Source: Caulobacter sp. SLTY
GTDB taxonomy: Bacteria > Pseudomonadota > Alphaproteobacteria > Caulobacterales > Caulobacteraceae
DNA length: 64,000 nt
Assembly: GCF_009905535.1 (NCBI RefSeq)
Contig: NZ_JAAALA010000005.1
Location: 1-64,000 of the forward strand
Direction: 5' to 3'
Shown piece after piece: positions 1 to 7,751 of the stretch. The notes beneath the pieces were generated by a model. That model was not told where the DNA came from. It was given only the letters and a program-made list of their open reading frames with translations, and did not search any database. Made by a program: the position numbers and the translations under genes. The stretch's first letter is position 1, and the number at the start of each line of letters is the position of its first letter.

Positions 1-438
1 CCCGAAGGCCTGGAGCGGCTGGTCCGCAAGTTCGACCCCGTGGAGCGCGACTTCCGCAACCGCGCCCTCGGCCGGGCCGGGGAGGAGTTGGTCCTCAACA
101 CCGAGCGCCGCCGCCTGACCGACGCCGGCGCCGGCCGGCTGGCCGATGAGGTCCGCTGGGTCGCCGACCTGGATGGGGACGGGGCCGGCTACGACATCCT
201 CTCCTTCGAGCCCGACGGCCGCCGCCGCCTCATCGAGGTCAAGACCACCACCGGCGTCGCCACCACCCCCTTCTTCCTGACCCGCAACGAAGAGGCCTTC
301 GCCCGCGAACGCCCGGACGAGTTCCGCCTGGCCCGCGTCTACGACTTCGCCGCCGCCCCCCGCATGTTTGAACTGACCCCGCCCCTGACCGACCACGTCC
401 GTCTGGAAACCGAAACCTGGCGCGCCGGTTTCAGCTAG
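1..438 (+). CDS. DUF3883-type C-terminal domain protein (5' end outside window)
   Basis: The reading frame is open from base 1 (PEGLERLVRKFDPVERD...), so the true start lies upstream and only the C-terminal ~145 residues are visible. They show the pattern of the DUF3883 nuclease-like fold: a GRAGEELVLNTERRRL helix, then GAGYDILSFE, then RRLIEVKTT, where the Asp, Glu and Lys resemble a PD-(D/E)xK core. Proteins with this domain are often linked to restriction or DNA-processing systems, but no partner is visible here, so the role is open. The family call is from motif recognition only. Confidence 0.7.
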   Translation, partial: PEGLERLVRKFDPVERDFRNRALGRAGEELVLNTERRRLTDAGAGRLADEVRWVADLDGDGAGYDILSFEPDGRRRLIEVKTTTGVATTPFFLTRNEEAFARERPDEFRLARVYDFAAAPRMFELTPPLTDHVRLETETWRAGFS

Positions 439-440
439 CA

Positions 441-626
441 GGGGACTGGTTCGCCGCGCCCCCAACCCGACCGACCGTCCCCGACAGTCGAACGGCGTAC
501 CTGTCCCCGATCCACACCGTCGGCCCGGACCGCCTCGCCCCCGCCGCCTGAGCCCATCGGGGACAGGTACGCCGCCCGACGCCGACGCGACCCCCCTCAC
601 GCAGCGGGCGCGGCGAACCAGTCCCC
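441..626. repeat. nested REP-like inverted repeats
   Basis: Two perfect inverted repeats are nested in the gap between neighbouring genes. The outer arms (441-461 and 606-626, 21 nt) begin GGGGACTGGTTCGCCGC. The inner arms (494-511 and 556-573, 18 nt) contain CGTACCTGTCCCC. The block could fold into a long two-tier hairpin. GGGGACAGGTAC-type palindromes are typical of REP sequences mobilised by RAYT transposases; no transposase lies nearby, so this would be a non-autonomous copy. It could also end transcription from both sides. Confidence 0.6.
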
Positions 627-669
627 ACAGCGCTTGCGCGACGACCCCTTGGCGGCGCCGCCCACAGCC

Positions 670-981
670 CTACCCCTCCACAGGCCCCTCCGGCTCCGGC
701 CCGTATCGCCGCCGCGCATAGCCCAGCAGCACACGGCCGATCACCGTCGTAAACAGCCAGACCGCGCACCCGCCCGCCGCCAGCCACAGCCCGGCCCAGA
801 GGTCCCCGGCCCGATAGCCCCAGCCAAGCCCGGCAAGGACATCGATCAGGCCCGCCCCGATCCAGGTGCCGACGAACAGCAGCCACAGCACCATGAACCA
901 CCGGCCGAACATCACGTTGCGCCGATAGAGCCGGTGGATCGCGCGGCTCTGGTTGCGAAGGTAGCGGGGGTCCTCGTTCAT
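670..981 (-). CDS. small two-helix membrane protein
   Basis: A 103-aa protein with a charged N-terminus (MNEDPRYLRNQSRAIHRLYRRN) followed by two hydrophobic segments (about residues 26-50 and 60-82) and a short basic and acidic tail. The composition fits a small inner-membrane protein. Longer reading frames overlap it on both strands, but this one alone has membrane-protein composition and a natural start. I do not recognise the family. It is divided from the next minus-strand gene, a GNAT enzyme, by about 40 bases and may share its transcript. Confidence 0.6.
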   Translation of the reverse strand: MNEDPRYLRNQSRAIHRLYRRNVMFGRWFMVLWLLFVGTWIGAGLIDVLAGLGWGYRAGDLWAGLWLAAGGCAVWLFTTVIGRVLLGYARRRYGPEPEGPVEG

Positions 982-1023
982 TCGGCGACTGTAGCGCCTG
1001 AACGGCCGCCCCCAACCCCGCCG

Positions 1024-1542
1024 CTAGAGCGCCATCTCCATGGACACTAGATGCGGCATCAACCGCTCGGGGTATTCCTGATACGGCGCGATATGGCTGA
1101 ACCCCATCGACTCATACATCGAGATCGCCTCGACCAGCCTGTCCCCCGTATCCAGCCGCATCAGCCCATAGCCCTCCTGCCGGGCCAGGGCGATCAGCGC
1201 CTCCGATAGCTTGCGGCCGAGCCCGAGCCCCCTCGCGGCGTCGCCCACGTAGAGGCGCTTGAGCTCGCACACCCCGTCGGACAGCCGCCGCAGGGCGCCC
1301 CCGGCGACGATCCGGCCATCCATCTCCACCACCATCGTCCGCCCATTCGGCGGGCCGTACTTCACGGCCAGAACCTTCAGCTCCTCGTCCAGCGCCTGAT
1401 ACCCGAACACCTCCTCGACGAACCAGGGCATGTCGGCATACCGCTCACGACACCAGTCGACATACAGCCGGCAGACCGCGCCGAAGCCCTCGTAGTCCGC
1501 GCCCGACTCCGCCAGCCGGATCGTGAAACCCGTATCGCCCAT
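1024..1542 (-). CDS. GNAT-family N-acetyltransferase
   Basis: A 172-aa single-domain acetyltransferase. The segment CELKRLYVGDAARGLGLGRKLSEALIALA carries the acetyl-CoA pyrophosphate-binding loop (R-G-L-G-L-G-R) on the strand-4/helix-3 turn, followed by LDTGDRLVEAISMYESMGF, the usual strand-5 and GF element. The substrate cannot be told; the layout resembles small-molecule or amino-acid acetyltransferases. I chose the ATG at 1542 (MGDTGFTIR) because the 11 residues upstream of it are low-complexity and lie outside the fold; a start at 1575 is possible. Confidence 0.85.
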   Translation of the reverse strand: MGDTGFTIRLAESGADYEGFGAVCRLYVDWCRERYADMPWFVEEVFGYQALDEELKVLAVKYGPPNGRTMVVEMDGRIVAGGALRRLSDGVCELKRLYVGDAARGLGLGRKLSEALIALARQEGYGLMRLDTGDRLVEAISMYESMGFSHIAPYQEYPERLMPHLVSMEMAL

Positions 1543-1615
1543 TGACCCCGCGCCCCTGCCACAGCGTCCGGACACCCTATCGATAGTCGCCGCCTGTCGC
1601 CAAGCGGAGCCGGTG

Positions 1616-2269
1616 TCAGGGCCGCCGCATGCTGACGCGCAACGCCTCGGCGGCCTTGGCGGTCGCGGGCCAGGTTTCCGGCGATTGGCCAGGCGCGATG
1701 TCCAGCATCATCAGCGTGTCCGGGTCGGCCGTCTGGACGAACAGTCGGCAGCTGTCGCCCCCCTGCAACCGCGTGCACCGGGCGATGAAGGTCGGCGCCG
1801 TCCGGGGATCGCCGAACGCGTGGTACTGGCTGCCGCGATCGACCCTCATGAGCCCTTTCCATGGATAGGCGCCCGTCGACGGAAATCGCCACCGATTCAG
1901 CCGGTCGGCGTCGATGTTCAGCCAGGTGATCTGGGCCGGCCCCCCGCCGTCCGAAGCCTGGCTCGTCAACGCCAAGCCATGGATCGATATCCCAGTCTCC
2001 GACGCCGTAAGATGGCGCTGTCCACCCAGGCAGACGATGGCCAGCCCGGCCTGCCGCCCCTGCGATGGATATTGCGGCGCCTTTCCATCAGAGAGCCCCA
2101 GGGTCGGCCGAAGCGCCGCCGGGACCTCATAGACCACCGCGCCGACCTTCACCGGAACCGCCGGCATCGCCTCGCAGCCCCGCGCCTCCGATCGCCGGTC
2201 GCAACCGGCCGCCGGGACGAGCAGAACACAGGCGAAAAGCACGCCGCCAACGCTCCAAGCCCTGGTCAT
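1616..2269 (-). CDS. hypothetical lipoprotein
   Basis: A 217-aa protein starting MTRAWSVGGVLFACVLLVPAAGC, a lipoprotein signal peptide with lipobox PAAGC, so it should be anchored to a membrane on the periplasmic side. The mature part has several Cys residues (including IVCLGG, IARCTRL and DSCRLF) that could form disulfides. No family is recognised. The start at 2269 puts the hydrophobic stretch at the right distance from the N-terminus; an ATG nine codons upstream would lengthen the n-region. Confidence 0.6.
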   Translation of the reverse strand: MTRAWSVGGVLFACVLLVPAAGCDRRSEARGCEAMPAVPVKVGAVVYEVPAALRPTLGLSDGKAPQYPSQGRQAGLAIVCLGGQRHLTASETGISIHGLALTSQASDGGGPAQITWLNIDADRLNRWRFPSTGAYPWKGLMRVDRGSQYHAFGDPRTAPTFIARCTRLQGGDSCRLFVQTADPDTLMMLDIAPGQSPETWPATAKAAEALRVSMRRP

Positions 2270-2476
2270 CGAAACCCCGCAACACGCGCCTGCCACGACG
2301 GCTGTCTAGCGCCCGTCGACTGCCAGAAGATGAAGGCGGCCACCCGTGCAGGAGCCAAGCAGGCCGCACCCTCATTCCGTCAAACCTGCTCCCCGCCGGG
2401 CGCGACCGCCCCGACGCCTCTTGCCGGCCCGTGCCTCGCGGGCCAGCGTCAGGGTCCATTTCGCGGGGAGGCCGGG

Positions 2477-2824
2477 GTGAAGTTGATCACACGAGCAACG
2501 CTGACGGCGGCCCTCGGCCTGGCGGCCTGCGGCGCGGACGCCAACAGCTTCGAGGTCGAGGTGCGGGACCCCGGCGCAACCGGCGCCGTGCTGAAGGTCT
2601 GTCGCAGCGCCGAACTCACCCTCCGCCGAGACGGCGACCGCTTCGTCGCCGCCCACGGCGCAGGCTGCGAGGGGAGCGGCGAGATCCTGGTCTCCTTCGC
2701 TGACCGGCCGCCGGTGTCCTGCCCGGTCGGCTACGTCACCCCCGGCCTCCGGCTGGAGTGGCGCTTCATCGTCGAGAACGGCCACTGCCGCGCATTGATC
2801 GACCAAGAGCCGGCCGGGGAATGA
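2477..2824 (+). CDS. small hypothetical lipoprotein (GTG start)
   Basis: A 115-aa protein from a GTG codon preceded by GGGGAGGCCGGG. The N-terminus KLITRATLTAALGLAAC is a lipoprotein signal with lipobox LAAC. The mature part has three further Cys residues (KVCRS, AGCEG, VSCPV) and a fourth near the end (GHCRA), suggesting two disulfides in a small periplasmic domain. The family is not recognised. Its stop overlaps the start of the decayed EamA gene that follows (ATGA), so the pair was probably once translationally coupled. Confidence 0.55.
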   Translation: MKLITRATLTAALGLAACGADANSFEVEVRDPGATGAVLKVCRSAELTLRRDGDRFVAAHGAGCEGSGEILVSFADRPPVSCPVGYVTPGLRLEWRFIVENGHCRALIDQEPAGE

Positions 2825-3173
2825 GCGCGGCGGCGGTCGGGCTGGCGGTGCTGGCGGCGGTCATCCACGCGGTCTGGAACCTGAGGCCGGCCCGGCCTTC
2901 ATCGCGGTGACCAACGCGGTGATCTGCGTCGCCTACGCCCCCTGGGCCCTCTGGCAGATGCTGCGCGAGGCAGGGGTATGGAGCTGGGCGGCGCCGGGCT
3001 GCCTGGCGCTCAGCGCGGTGACCAACGCCCTCGCCTACACCCTGACCCTGCAACAGGGCTACGGCGTCGCCGCCCTGTCGGTGGTCTATCCGGTGGCGCG
3101 GGGCAGCGGGCCGGTGCGCCTGGCCGGCTGCGCAGCCATGGTGCCCGGGGTGGCGCTGCTGGCGCCGGGCTGA
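2821..3173 (+). pseudogene. decayed EamA/DMT-family transporter
   Basis: The first frame reads MSAAAVGLAVLAAVIHAVWNL, the classic first helix of EamA drug/metabolite transporters, and stops nine codons later. A shifted frame (from about 2883) then continues EAGPAFIAVTNAVICVAYAPWALW and a second stretch ending LQQGYGVAALSVVYPVARGSGP, again typical EamA sequence. After that it jumps to a short hydrophobic end and stops. The intact family is about 280-300 aa; here only about 115 residues in two frames remain. So the gene has a frame-shifting deletion near residue 21 and has lost most of its second half. Confidence 0.75.
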
Positions 3174-3193
3174 GCCGAGAGCCGCGCCACCGC

Positions 3194-4162
3194 CCGCAAA
3201 TGGGGATTGCCCCGCCCCCGCCGCGCTGCAATCCATGGCCGACCGAAGGGGGAGCTGAACCGATGGGCATCGACCGCCGCGCCATGTTTGCCGGTCTCGC
3301 CGGCCTGGGACTGGCCGTGGCCGCGCCGGCCCGGGCGGCCGGTTTCGAACAGCGGGTGGACTACAACCCGCTCACCGACCTGCCCGACTTCATCGACTAT
3401 GATGATGAGGGATTCATCCTGACCGGCCTCGACCTGGCGGTCGGCGGGACCCCTTCCGCGACCGCCGTCTGCAGCCTGACCGAGGACGCGGTCAGCGCCG
3501 GTGTCTTCAATCTCACCGTGCCCGAGATGACCGAGCTTCTGGCCAAGGCCAAGGGGACGACGGCGCGCCTGAGGGCCCTGTGCGCCCAGGACGGCAAGGG
3601 CGGGCTGATGGCCCTGGTCGAGGATGGCGGCCGGCCCGGCGCGGAAAGCTGGCATTTCCGCCAGACCGATGCGGAATACCAGGCCCTGGTCGCCGCCGCC
3701 GCCCGCGGCGGGCTGGAGCCGGTCTCGATTAGCATCGACAACCACGGCGGCGCGCCGCGCTTCACCACCCTGCTGCGGCGCTCCGCCACCGCCTGGGAAG
3801 CCCGGCACGGGCTCAAGGAAAGCGACCTGACCGCGCTCACTCAGGCCATGGCGGCCAAGGGGTTCCGCCTCGCCCGTTCGGTCCCCTATCTGGCCGGCGG
3901 CCAGGTGCGCTTCGCCAACCTCTACCGCCCCGCCGGCCGGCATGGATGGCAGGCCTGGGTTCTCGACCATAAGGACATGCTCGCCCGCCAGCAGGCCTTC
4001 GCGAACGAGGGGTACGCCCTCCTGCAGGCCATCCCCTTCCAGCTCGGCGCCGGTCCGATGCGGTGGTCGGCGGTCTGGCAGAGGGCGGTCAGCGGGCCGC
4101 AGGACCTGTTCTGGGGCAACTGACGACCCCCGCGCGCGCAACGACATACCGCAAATGGGGAT
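3194..4162 (+). repeat. 14-nt direct repeat pair flanking the BTRD1-like gene
   Basis: The word CCGCAAATGGGGAT occurs at 3194-3207 and again at 4149-4162, on either side of the gene at 3263-4123. It could be a chance pair, a regulatory site or the scar of an insertion. No terminal inverted repeats are seen around it, so I do not call a mobile element. Confidence 0.3.
3263..4123 (+). CDS. secreted protein with tandem beta-repeat (BTRD1-like) segments
   Basis: A 286-aa protein starting MGIDRRAMFAGLAGLGLAVAAPARAAG, an export signal with a twin Arg that may use the Tat route and a likely cleavage after ARA. The mature part has repeated segments of the form ...GL/GFxLxxxxxY/I...GxxRFxxLxRxxxxxWxA (about 125-170, 195-230 and 245-280), like the bacterial tandem repeat domain found with polyglycine-hydrolase-type and other secreted hydrolases. 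No catalytic serine domain is present, so this would be a repeat-only protein. The family call is tentative. Confidence 0.55.
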   Translation: MGIDRRAMFAGLAGLGLAVAAPARAAGFEQRVDYNPLTDLPDFIDYDDEGFILTGLDLAVGGTPSATAVCSLTEDAVSAGVFNLTVPEMTELLAKAKGTTARLRALCAQDGKGGLMALVEDGGRPGAESWHFRQTDAEYQALVAAAARGGLEPVSISIDNHGGAPRFTTLLRRSATAWEARHGLKESDLTALTQAMAAKGFRLARSVPYLAGGQVRFANLYRPAGRHGWQAWVLDHKDMLARQQAFANEGYALLQAIPFQLGAGPMRWSAVWQRAVSGPQDLFWGN

Positions 4163-4422
4163 GCCGTCCGCGCCCGGTCCGGCGCACGGTCGGCCGGCCC
4201 TGAAGGCGAACAGGGACCAGGGCGGCCGGCGCAATCGTCGGCCGCCTTAGGGGGATGGCGGGGCGCGGCCGATGGGGCGGCGGCTCCCCGCACTTTCGCT
4301 CCCCCGTCTACCACCCCCCAAGGCACGCTAACCCCTGGCGCCATAGCCAAACACCCGCCGCGATGGGCTCTGGCGGCGGGTGGGTCGGGTTACGATGTTG
4401 GTCGCTTCGATAGGCGGCCGGC
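4124..4422. other. intergenic region, 299 nt
   Basis: This gap between convergent genes holds one copy of the CCGCAAATGGGGAT word (4149-4162) and the hairpin listed as a terminator for the minus-strand peptidase gene. No convincing short gene or RNA was seen in the rest. Confidence 0.5.
4352..4382 (-). terminator. hairpin downstream of the prolyl oligopeptidase gene
   Basis: CACCCGCCGC (4352-4361) pairs perfectly with GCGGCGGGTG (4373-4382) across an 11-nt loop. It lies 40 nt past the stop of the minus-strand peptidase gene and is followed on that strand by GTTTGG, a weak T tract. It fits a terminator, but the T run is short. Confidence 0.45.
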
Positions 4423-6600
4423 TCAGCCCTTGACCGCGTACCGCGCATCCCCCGACTGCCAGAAGATGAAGGCGAAGGCGTCGGCGTACTCATCATCCGC
4501 CTGCTTGCGGGTGCTGCCGATGCCGTGGCCGGCCTCGAACTCGACGCGCAGCAGCACCGGCTTGCCGGAGCTGGAGGCCACCCGCGTCCGCTCGCTGATT
4601 TTCGCCGCCTGCCAGGGCGGCACGCGGGGGTCGGTCATGCCGGCGGTGGCCAGCATGGCCGGATACTTCACCCCGTCCTTGACGCGGTAGTAGCCGTCCA
4701 TCCCGGCCAGCGCCTTGAAGCCGGCCTCGGTGTTGGGATCGCCGAACTCGTCGAAGTTGGCCGGGCCGCCGGGGGTGAAGCTCATGCGGTAGGGGTTGGA
4801 GCTGCCGACCCGGTCGAAGATCACCGCCCACAGGTCCGGGCGCTCGGTCATGCAGTTGACGGCCATGATCCCGCCGGCGGAGGTGCCCTCGACGCTGATC
4901 TTTCCGGGCTTGGTCCACCCCTCCTTGATCAGGAACTCGGCGCTGTCGATCACGTCCCGCCAGGTGTTGGCCTTGGTCGCCTTCTGGCCGCCCAGGTGCC
5001 ATTCGCGGCCATACTCCCCGCCGCCGCGCGCATGCACGGTGACCAGCATCCCGCCCTGTTCGACGAAGGGTAGCAGCCGGGGCGAGAAGTAGGGATCGCT
5101 GTTGATCCCGTAGGAGCCGTAGGCGTCGAGAAGCACCACGTTGTCGCCGCTCTTCTTCGCGTCCGGCCGGTGCAGCACCGTCAGCGGCACCTTGGTCCCG
5201 TCGCGGGCCGTGGCGGTCATCCGGGTCTGGCGGAAGCCGGACAGGTCGAACGGCGCGGGCGCGGTCAGTTTGGTATCCACCGCCTTGCCGCCGGAAATCC
5301 TGTAGATGCTGACCGGGCTCACATAGTTCTGGGTGGCGATGAACAGGCCTTCCTGGCGCGGATCGGCGAAGATCGGCGTCACCGTGCCCTCGATCGGCAT
5401 GGCGATGTCGCCCAGCTTTCCGTCCTTGCCCAGCAGGCGGACGCGGCCGATGCCGCCGTCCATGTCGATCACGTACAGGCCGTCGGTGGCCCAGTAGATG
5501 CCTTGGACGACCCGCTGTCCCTGGGGCACGACCACCTTCGCCTTGGCCACGTCGGGCGCCTTCAGGCTGGTCTTCACCACCTTGTAGCGGGGGGCGTCCT
5601 TGAAGGTCAGGAGGTAGGCGTCGTCCCCGTTCACGGCCATGCTGGTGACGCAGGCGTCGCGCTTGAACAGCAGGCTCCACTTCGGCTTGCCGGTGGCCAG
5701 GTCGGACACCTTCGTGGTCCAGACCTCGGTCTCCGGGGCCACGCCGGGGATCAGAAGGCCCAACGCCCAGTCGGAGCCCGGGAACAGGACCACGGTCGGA
5801 AATTCCTGGTCCTGCACCGCCAGGTCGGCCTGCAGTCCCTGGCCCAGGACGGGCGTATCGGTCTTGGGGTCGGTCCCCAGCCGGTGCAGCAGGCAGCGGC
5901 TGCGCAGGAAGTAGGTGGGGTCGCTGGGGGGCAGGCCTTCGCGGCCCAGCTGGTTGTAGATGAAGCCTGAGCCGTCGGGCAGCCAGGCCGGGCTGGCGTA
6001 CTGGGCGCGCGGGATGCGCAGGTCTGAAACCTTGCCGCTGGCGGTCTCCATCACATGGATGACGCTGTCCTCGCTGCCGGCCTTGCTGATCCCGTAGACT
6101 AGGTGCTTGCCGTCGTCCGACGGCTTCCACCAGTCCAGCGAGATGTGGACGCCGTCCTGTTTCTCGGTGTTGGGGTCGATCAGCACCCGGTCCGTGCCGG
6201 TCATGCCCTCGCGCACGACGAGGCGGAAGCTGTTGGCCCCCACGGGCCGTTCGTAGATGAACACCCAGGGTCCGGCGATCGCCAGGCTGCGGGTCGCCGC
6301 CATCTCTCCGGTCAGCTCGCCGACCCGCTTGGCTAGCGCGTCCCGGCCGGGAATGGCGTCGAACACCGACCGGGCATAGGCGTTGTGGGCCTTCATGTAG
6401 GGCTCCCAGTCGGGATCCTTCTCCTTGGCCTCCATCCAGCGGTAGGGGTCGGTCAGGGAGATGCCGAAGGCGGTGTCGGTGGCAGGCGTCAGCTTGGCCG
6501 GCGGCGGCGCCTTTCCGGCGAAGGCGAACGCGGCGCCGGCCGGAATGAAGGCGGCTGCGGAGGCGGCGGCCAGCAGGCTGCGGCGGGTCAGGTCGGTCAT
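4423..6600 (-). CDS. prolyl oligopeptidase family serine peptidase (S9A), Tat-exported
   Basis: A 725-aa serine peptidase. The N-terminus MTDLTRRSLLAAASAAAF is a Tat signal, so it should be exported folded to the periplasm. The middle (about 80-430) is the seven-bladed propeller that gates substrates in this family. The C-terminal alpha/beta-hydrolase carries the triad: Ser at about 574 in EGTSAGG, Asp at about 657 in GMTDPRVPP and His at about 692 in EAGHGIGS. The length matches S9A enzymes, which cut short peptides, often after proline. It stands alone, convergent with its upstream-coordinate neighbour and divergent from the next gene. Confidence 0.92.
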   Translation of the reverse strand: MTDLTRRSLLAAASAAAFIPAGAAFAFAGKAPPPAKLTPATDTAFGISLTDPYRWMEAKEKDPDWEPYMKAHNAYARSVFDAIPGRDALAKRVGELTGEMAATRSLAIAGPWVFIYERPVGANSFRLVVREGMTGTDRVLIDPNTEKQDGVHISLDWWKPSDDGKHLVYGISKAGSEDSVIHVMETASGKVSDLRIPRAQYASPAWLPDGSGFIYNQLGREGLPPSDPTYFLRSRCLLHRLGTDPKTDTPVLGQGLQADLAVQDQEFPTVVLFPGSDWALGLLIPGVAPETEVWTTKVSDLATGKPKWSLLFKRDACVTSMAVNGDDAYLLTFKDAPRYKVVKTSLKAPDVAKAKVVVPQGQRVVQGIYWATDGLYVIDMDGGIGRVRLLGKDGKLGDIAMPIEGTVTPIFADPRQEGLFIATQNYVSPVSIYRISGGKAVDTKLTAPAPFDLSGFRQTRMTATARDGTKVPLTVLHRPDAKKSGDNVVLLDAYGSYGINSDPYFSPRLLPFVEQGGMLVTVHARGGGEYGREWHLGGQKATKANTWRDVIDSAEFLIKEGWTKPGKISVEGTSAGGIMAVNCMTERPDLWAVIFDRVGSSNPYRMSFTPGGPANFDEFGDPNTEAGFKALAGMDGYYRVKDGVKYPAMLATAGMTDPRVPPWQAAKISERTRVASSSGKPVLLRVEFEAGHGIGSTRKQADDEYADAFAFIFWQSGDARYAVKG

Positions 6601-6736
6601 CGCAAAGTCCCCAGCGCCCGACGTTGGGCGAACAAGCTTCTACCAAGCCTGGCGCCCCTTCAACCGGGAACTGCGGATAGGGTGGCTTTTATCAGCCGGC
6701 CGGGCCATGCTCGGCGACAAGTTCAGGGAGCGAACA

Positions 6737-7300
6737 ATGCGTCCTAAAGTGTTGCTGGCGCTGGCCGCCCTGGCCGCGACCGCCTTCGCCCCGGCTGGCC
6801 AGCCGGATCCCAAGCGGAACCCCAACCTGCTCAGCGTCGACCTCGACTTCGCGGTCAAGGAACTGTGCGCGCCCTGGCTGGCGGGAACGGCGGACATCGC
6901 CGCGCTGACCGACCGCCCCGGCGTGGTCAAGGCCTCGTCCCAGCCGGCCTGGGCCGCCGGCGGCGAGGCCTTCTGGGTCGGCAAGCCGGACCTGACGGTA
7001 GCCCTGGCTATCAGCCCGCGCGGCGCCAGGACCTGCACCCTGCGAAGCACCAGCGGCAATCCCGACAAACTGCGCGCTGCGCTCGGCAAGACGCTGGAGG
7101 CCTGGCGGGTTCCGCTCACCCCGTCGGTCCACAAATTCCCGTCAGGCGCCTACGCCCGCCGCGACGTCCTGTGCAGTCCCAAGGATGGCCTGCAGGACAC
7201 GGTGTTGATCAGCATCGGCGCCCCCAATGGCCCGGTCCCGTTGATGGCCACCCTGATGAGCAACAGCCCGCGCGACCCGCGCTGCGACGCCCAGCGCTAG
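6737..7300 (+). CDS. hypothetical secreted protein
   Basis: A 187-aa protein starting MRPKVLLALAALAATAFAPAG, a Sec-type signal peptide. The start ATG at 6737 is preceded by AGGGAG (6725-6730). The mature part has Cys residues in KELCAPWL, ARTCTLRS, DVLCSPK and PRCDAQ, which may pair as two disulfides. No family is recognised with confidence. Its last four bases overlap the 3' end of the convergent gene on the other strand. Confidence 0.6.
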   Translation: MRPKVLLALAALAATAFAPAGQPDPKRNPNLLSVDLDFAVKELCAPWLAGTADIAALTDRPGVVKASSQPAWAAGGEAFWVGKPDLTVALAISPRGARTCTLRSTSGNPDKLRAALGKTLEAWRVPLTPSVHKFPSGAYARRDVLCSPKDGLQDTVLISIGAPNGPVPLMATLMSNSPRDPRCDAQR

Positions 7301-7713
7301 GGCCGCGAATAGTCGATGAGGCCCGGCCCGAACACCGAGGCCACAACCACCGGCCGGCGGTCGCTGATGTCCTCGTCCGGCATCTCGTCGATCTCTTCGG
7401 GATAGCGCAGCGTCACCTTGAAGCCGCCGTCCTCAATGACATAGGCCAGGGTCGCCCATTCGCCCTTCGGGTCGATTTGCCGGGCCGCGTCCCAATGGGC
7501 CTCGATGATGCTCTCCAGCATCGGCGGGCACAGGCGATAGCGGATGTCGTCCGGCGCCTCCGGGTCGTCGAAGAACAGGTCGGCGGTCAGGCCGTCGGCG
7601 TCCATCTCGGCATAGACCAGCAGCTTCGTCGCGGTCTCGTCGGCGGCCTCCAGGGCCAGGCGCCCGATCTCCTGGTGGTAGGGCTCGAGCAGTTCGGTGG
7701 TTTCCGGCGTCAT
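7297..7713 (-). CDS. YezG/DUF600-like hypothetical protein
   Basis: A 138-aa acidic protein without signal peptide. The layout EPYHQEIGRLALEAA, then WATLAYVIEDGGFKVTLRYPEEID, resembles DUF600/YezG immunity-type proteins, where the helix is followed by a small sheet with a Gly-Phe-Lys strand. No toxin partner is present, so an immunity role is not supported here. I chose the ATG at 7713 (MTPETTELLEP) because the residues upstream of it are low-complexity and lie over the neighbouring gene's end. The stop overlaps the convergent gene by four bases. Confidence 0.5.
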   Translation of the reverse strand: MTPETTELLEPYHQEIGRLALEAADETATKLLVYAEMDADGLTADLFFDDPEAPDDIRYRLCPPMLESIIEAHWDAARQIDPKGEWATLAYVIEDGGFKVTLRYPEEIDEMPDEDISDRRPVVVASVFGPGLIDYSRP

Positions 7714-7751
7714 GGGCGGAGAGATGGCGCCTGTCTCGGGTGCTGTCGAGG

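Noticed and set aside
7297..7713. An immunity gene of a polymorphic toxin system
   Set aside because: Likeness to YezG is weak and no toxin gene is next to it.
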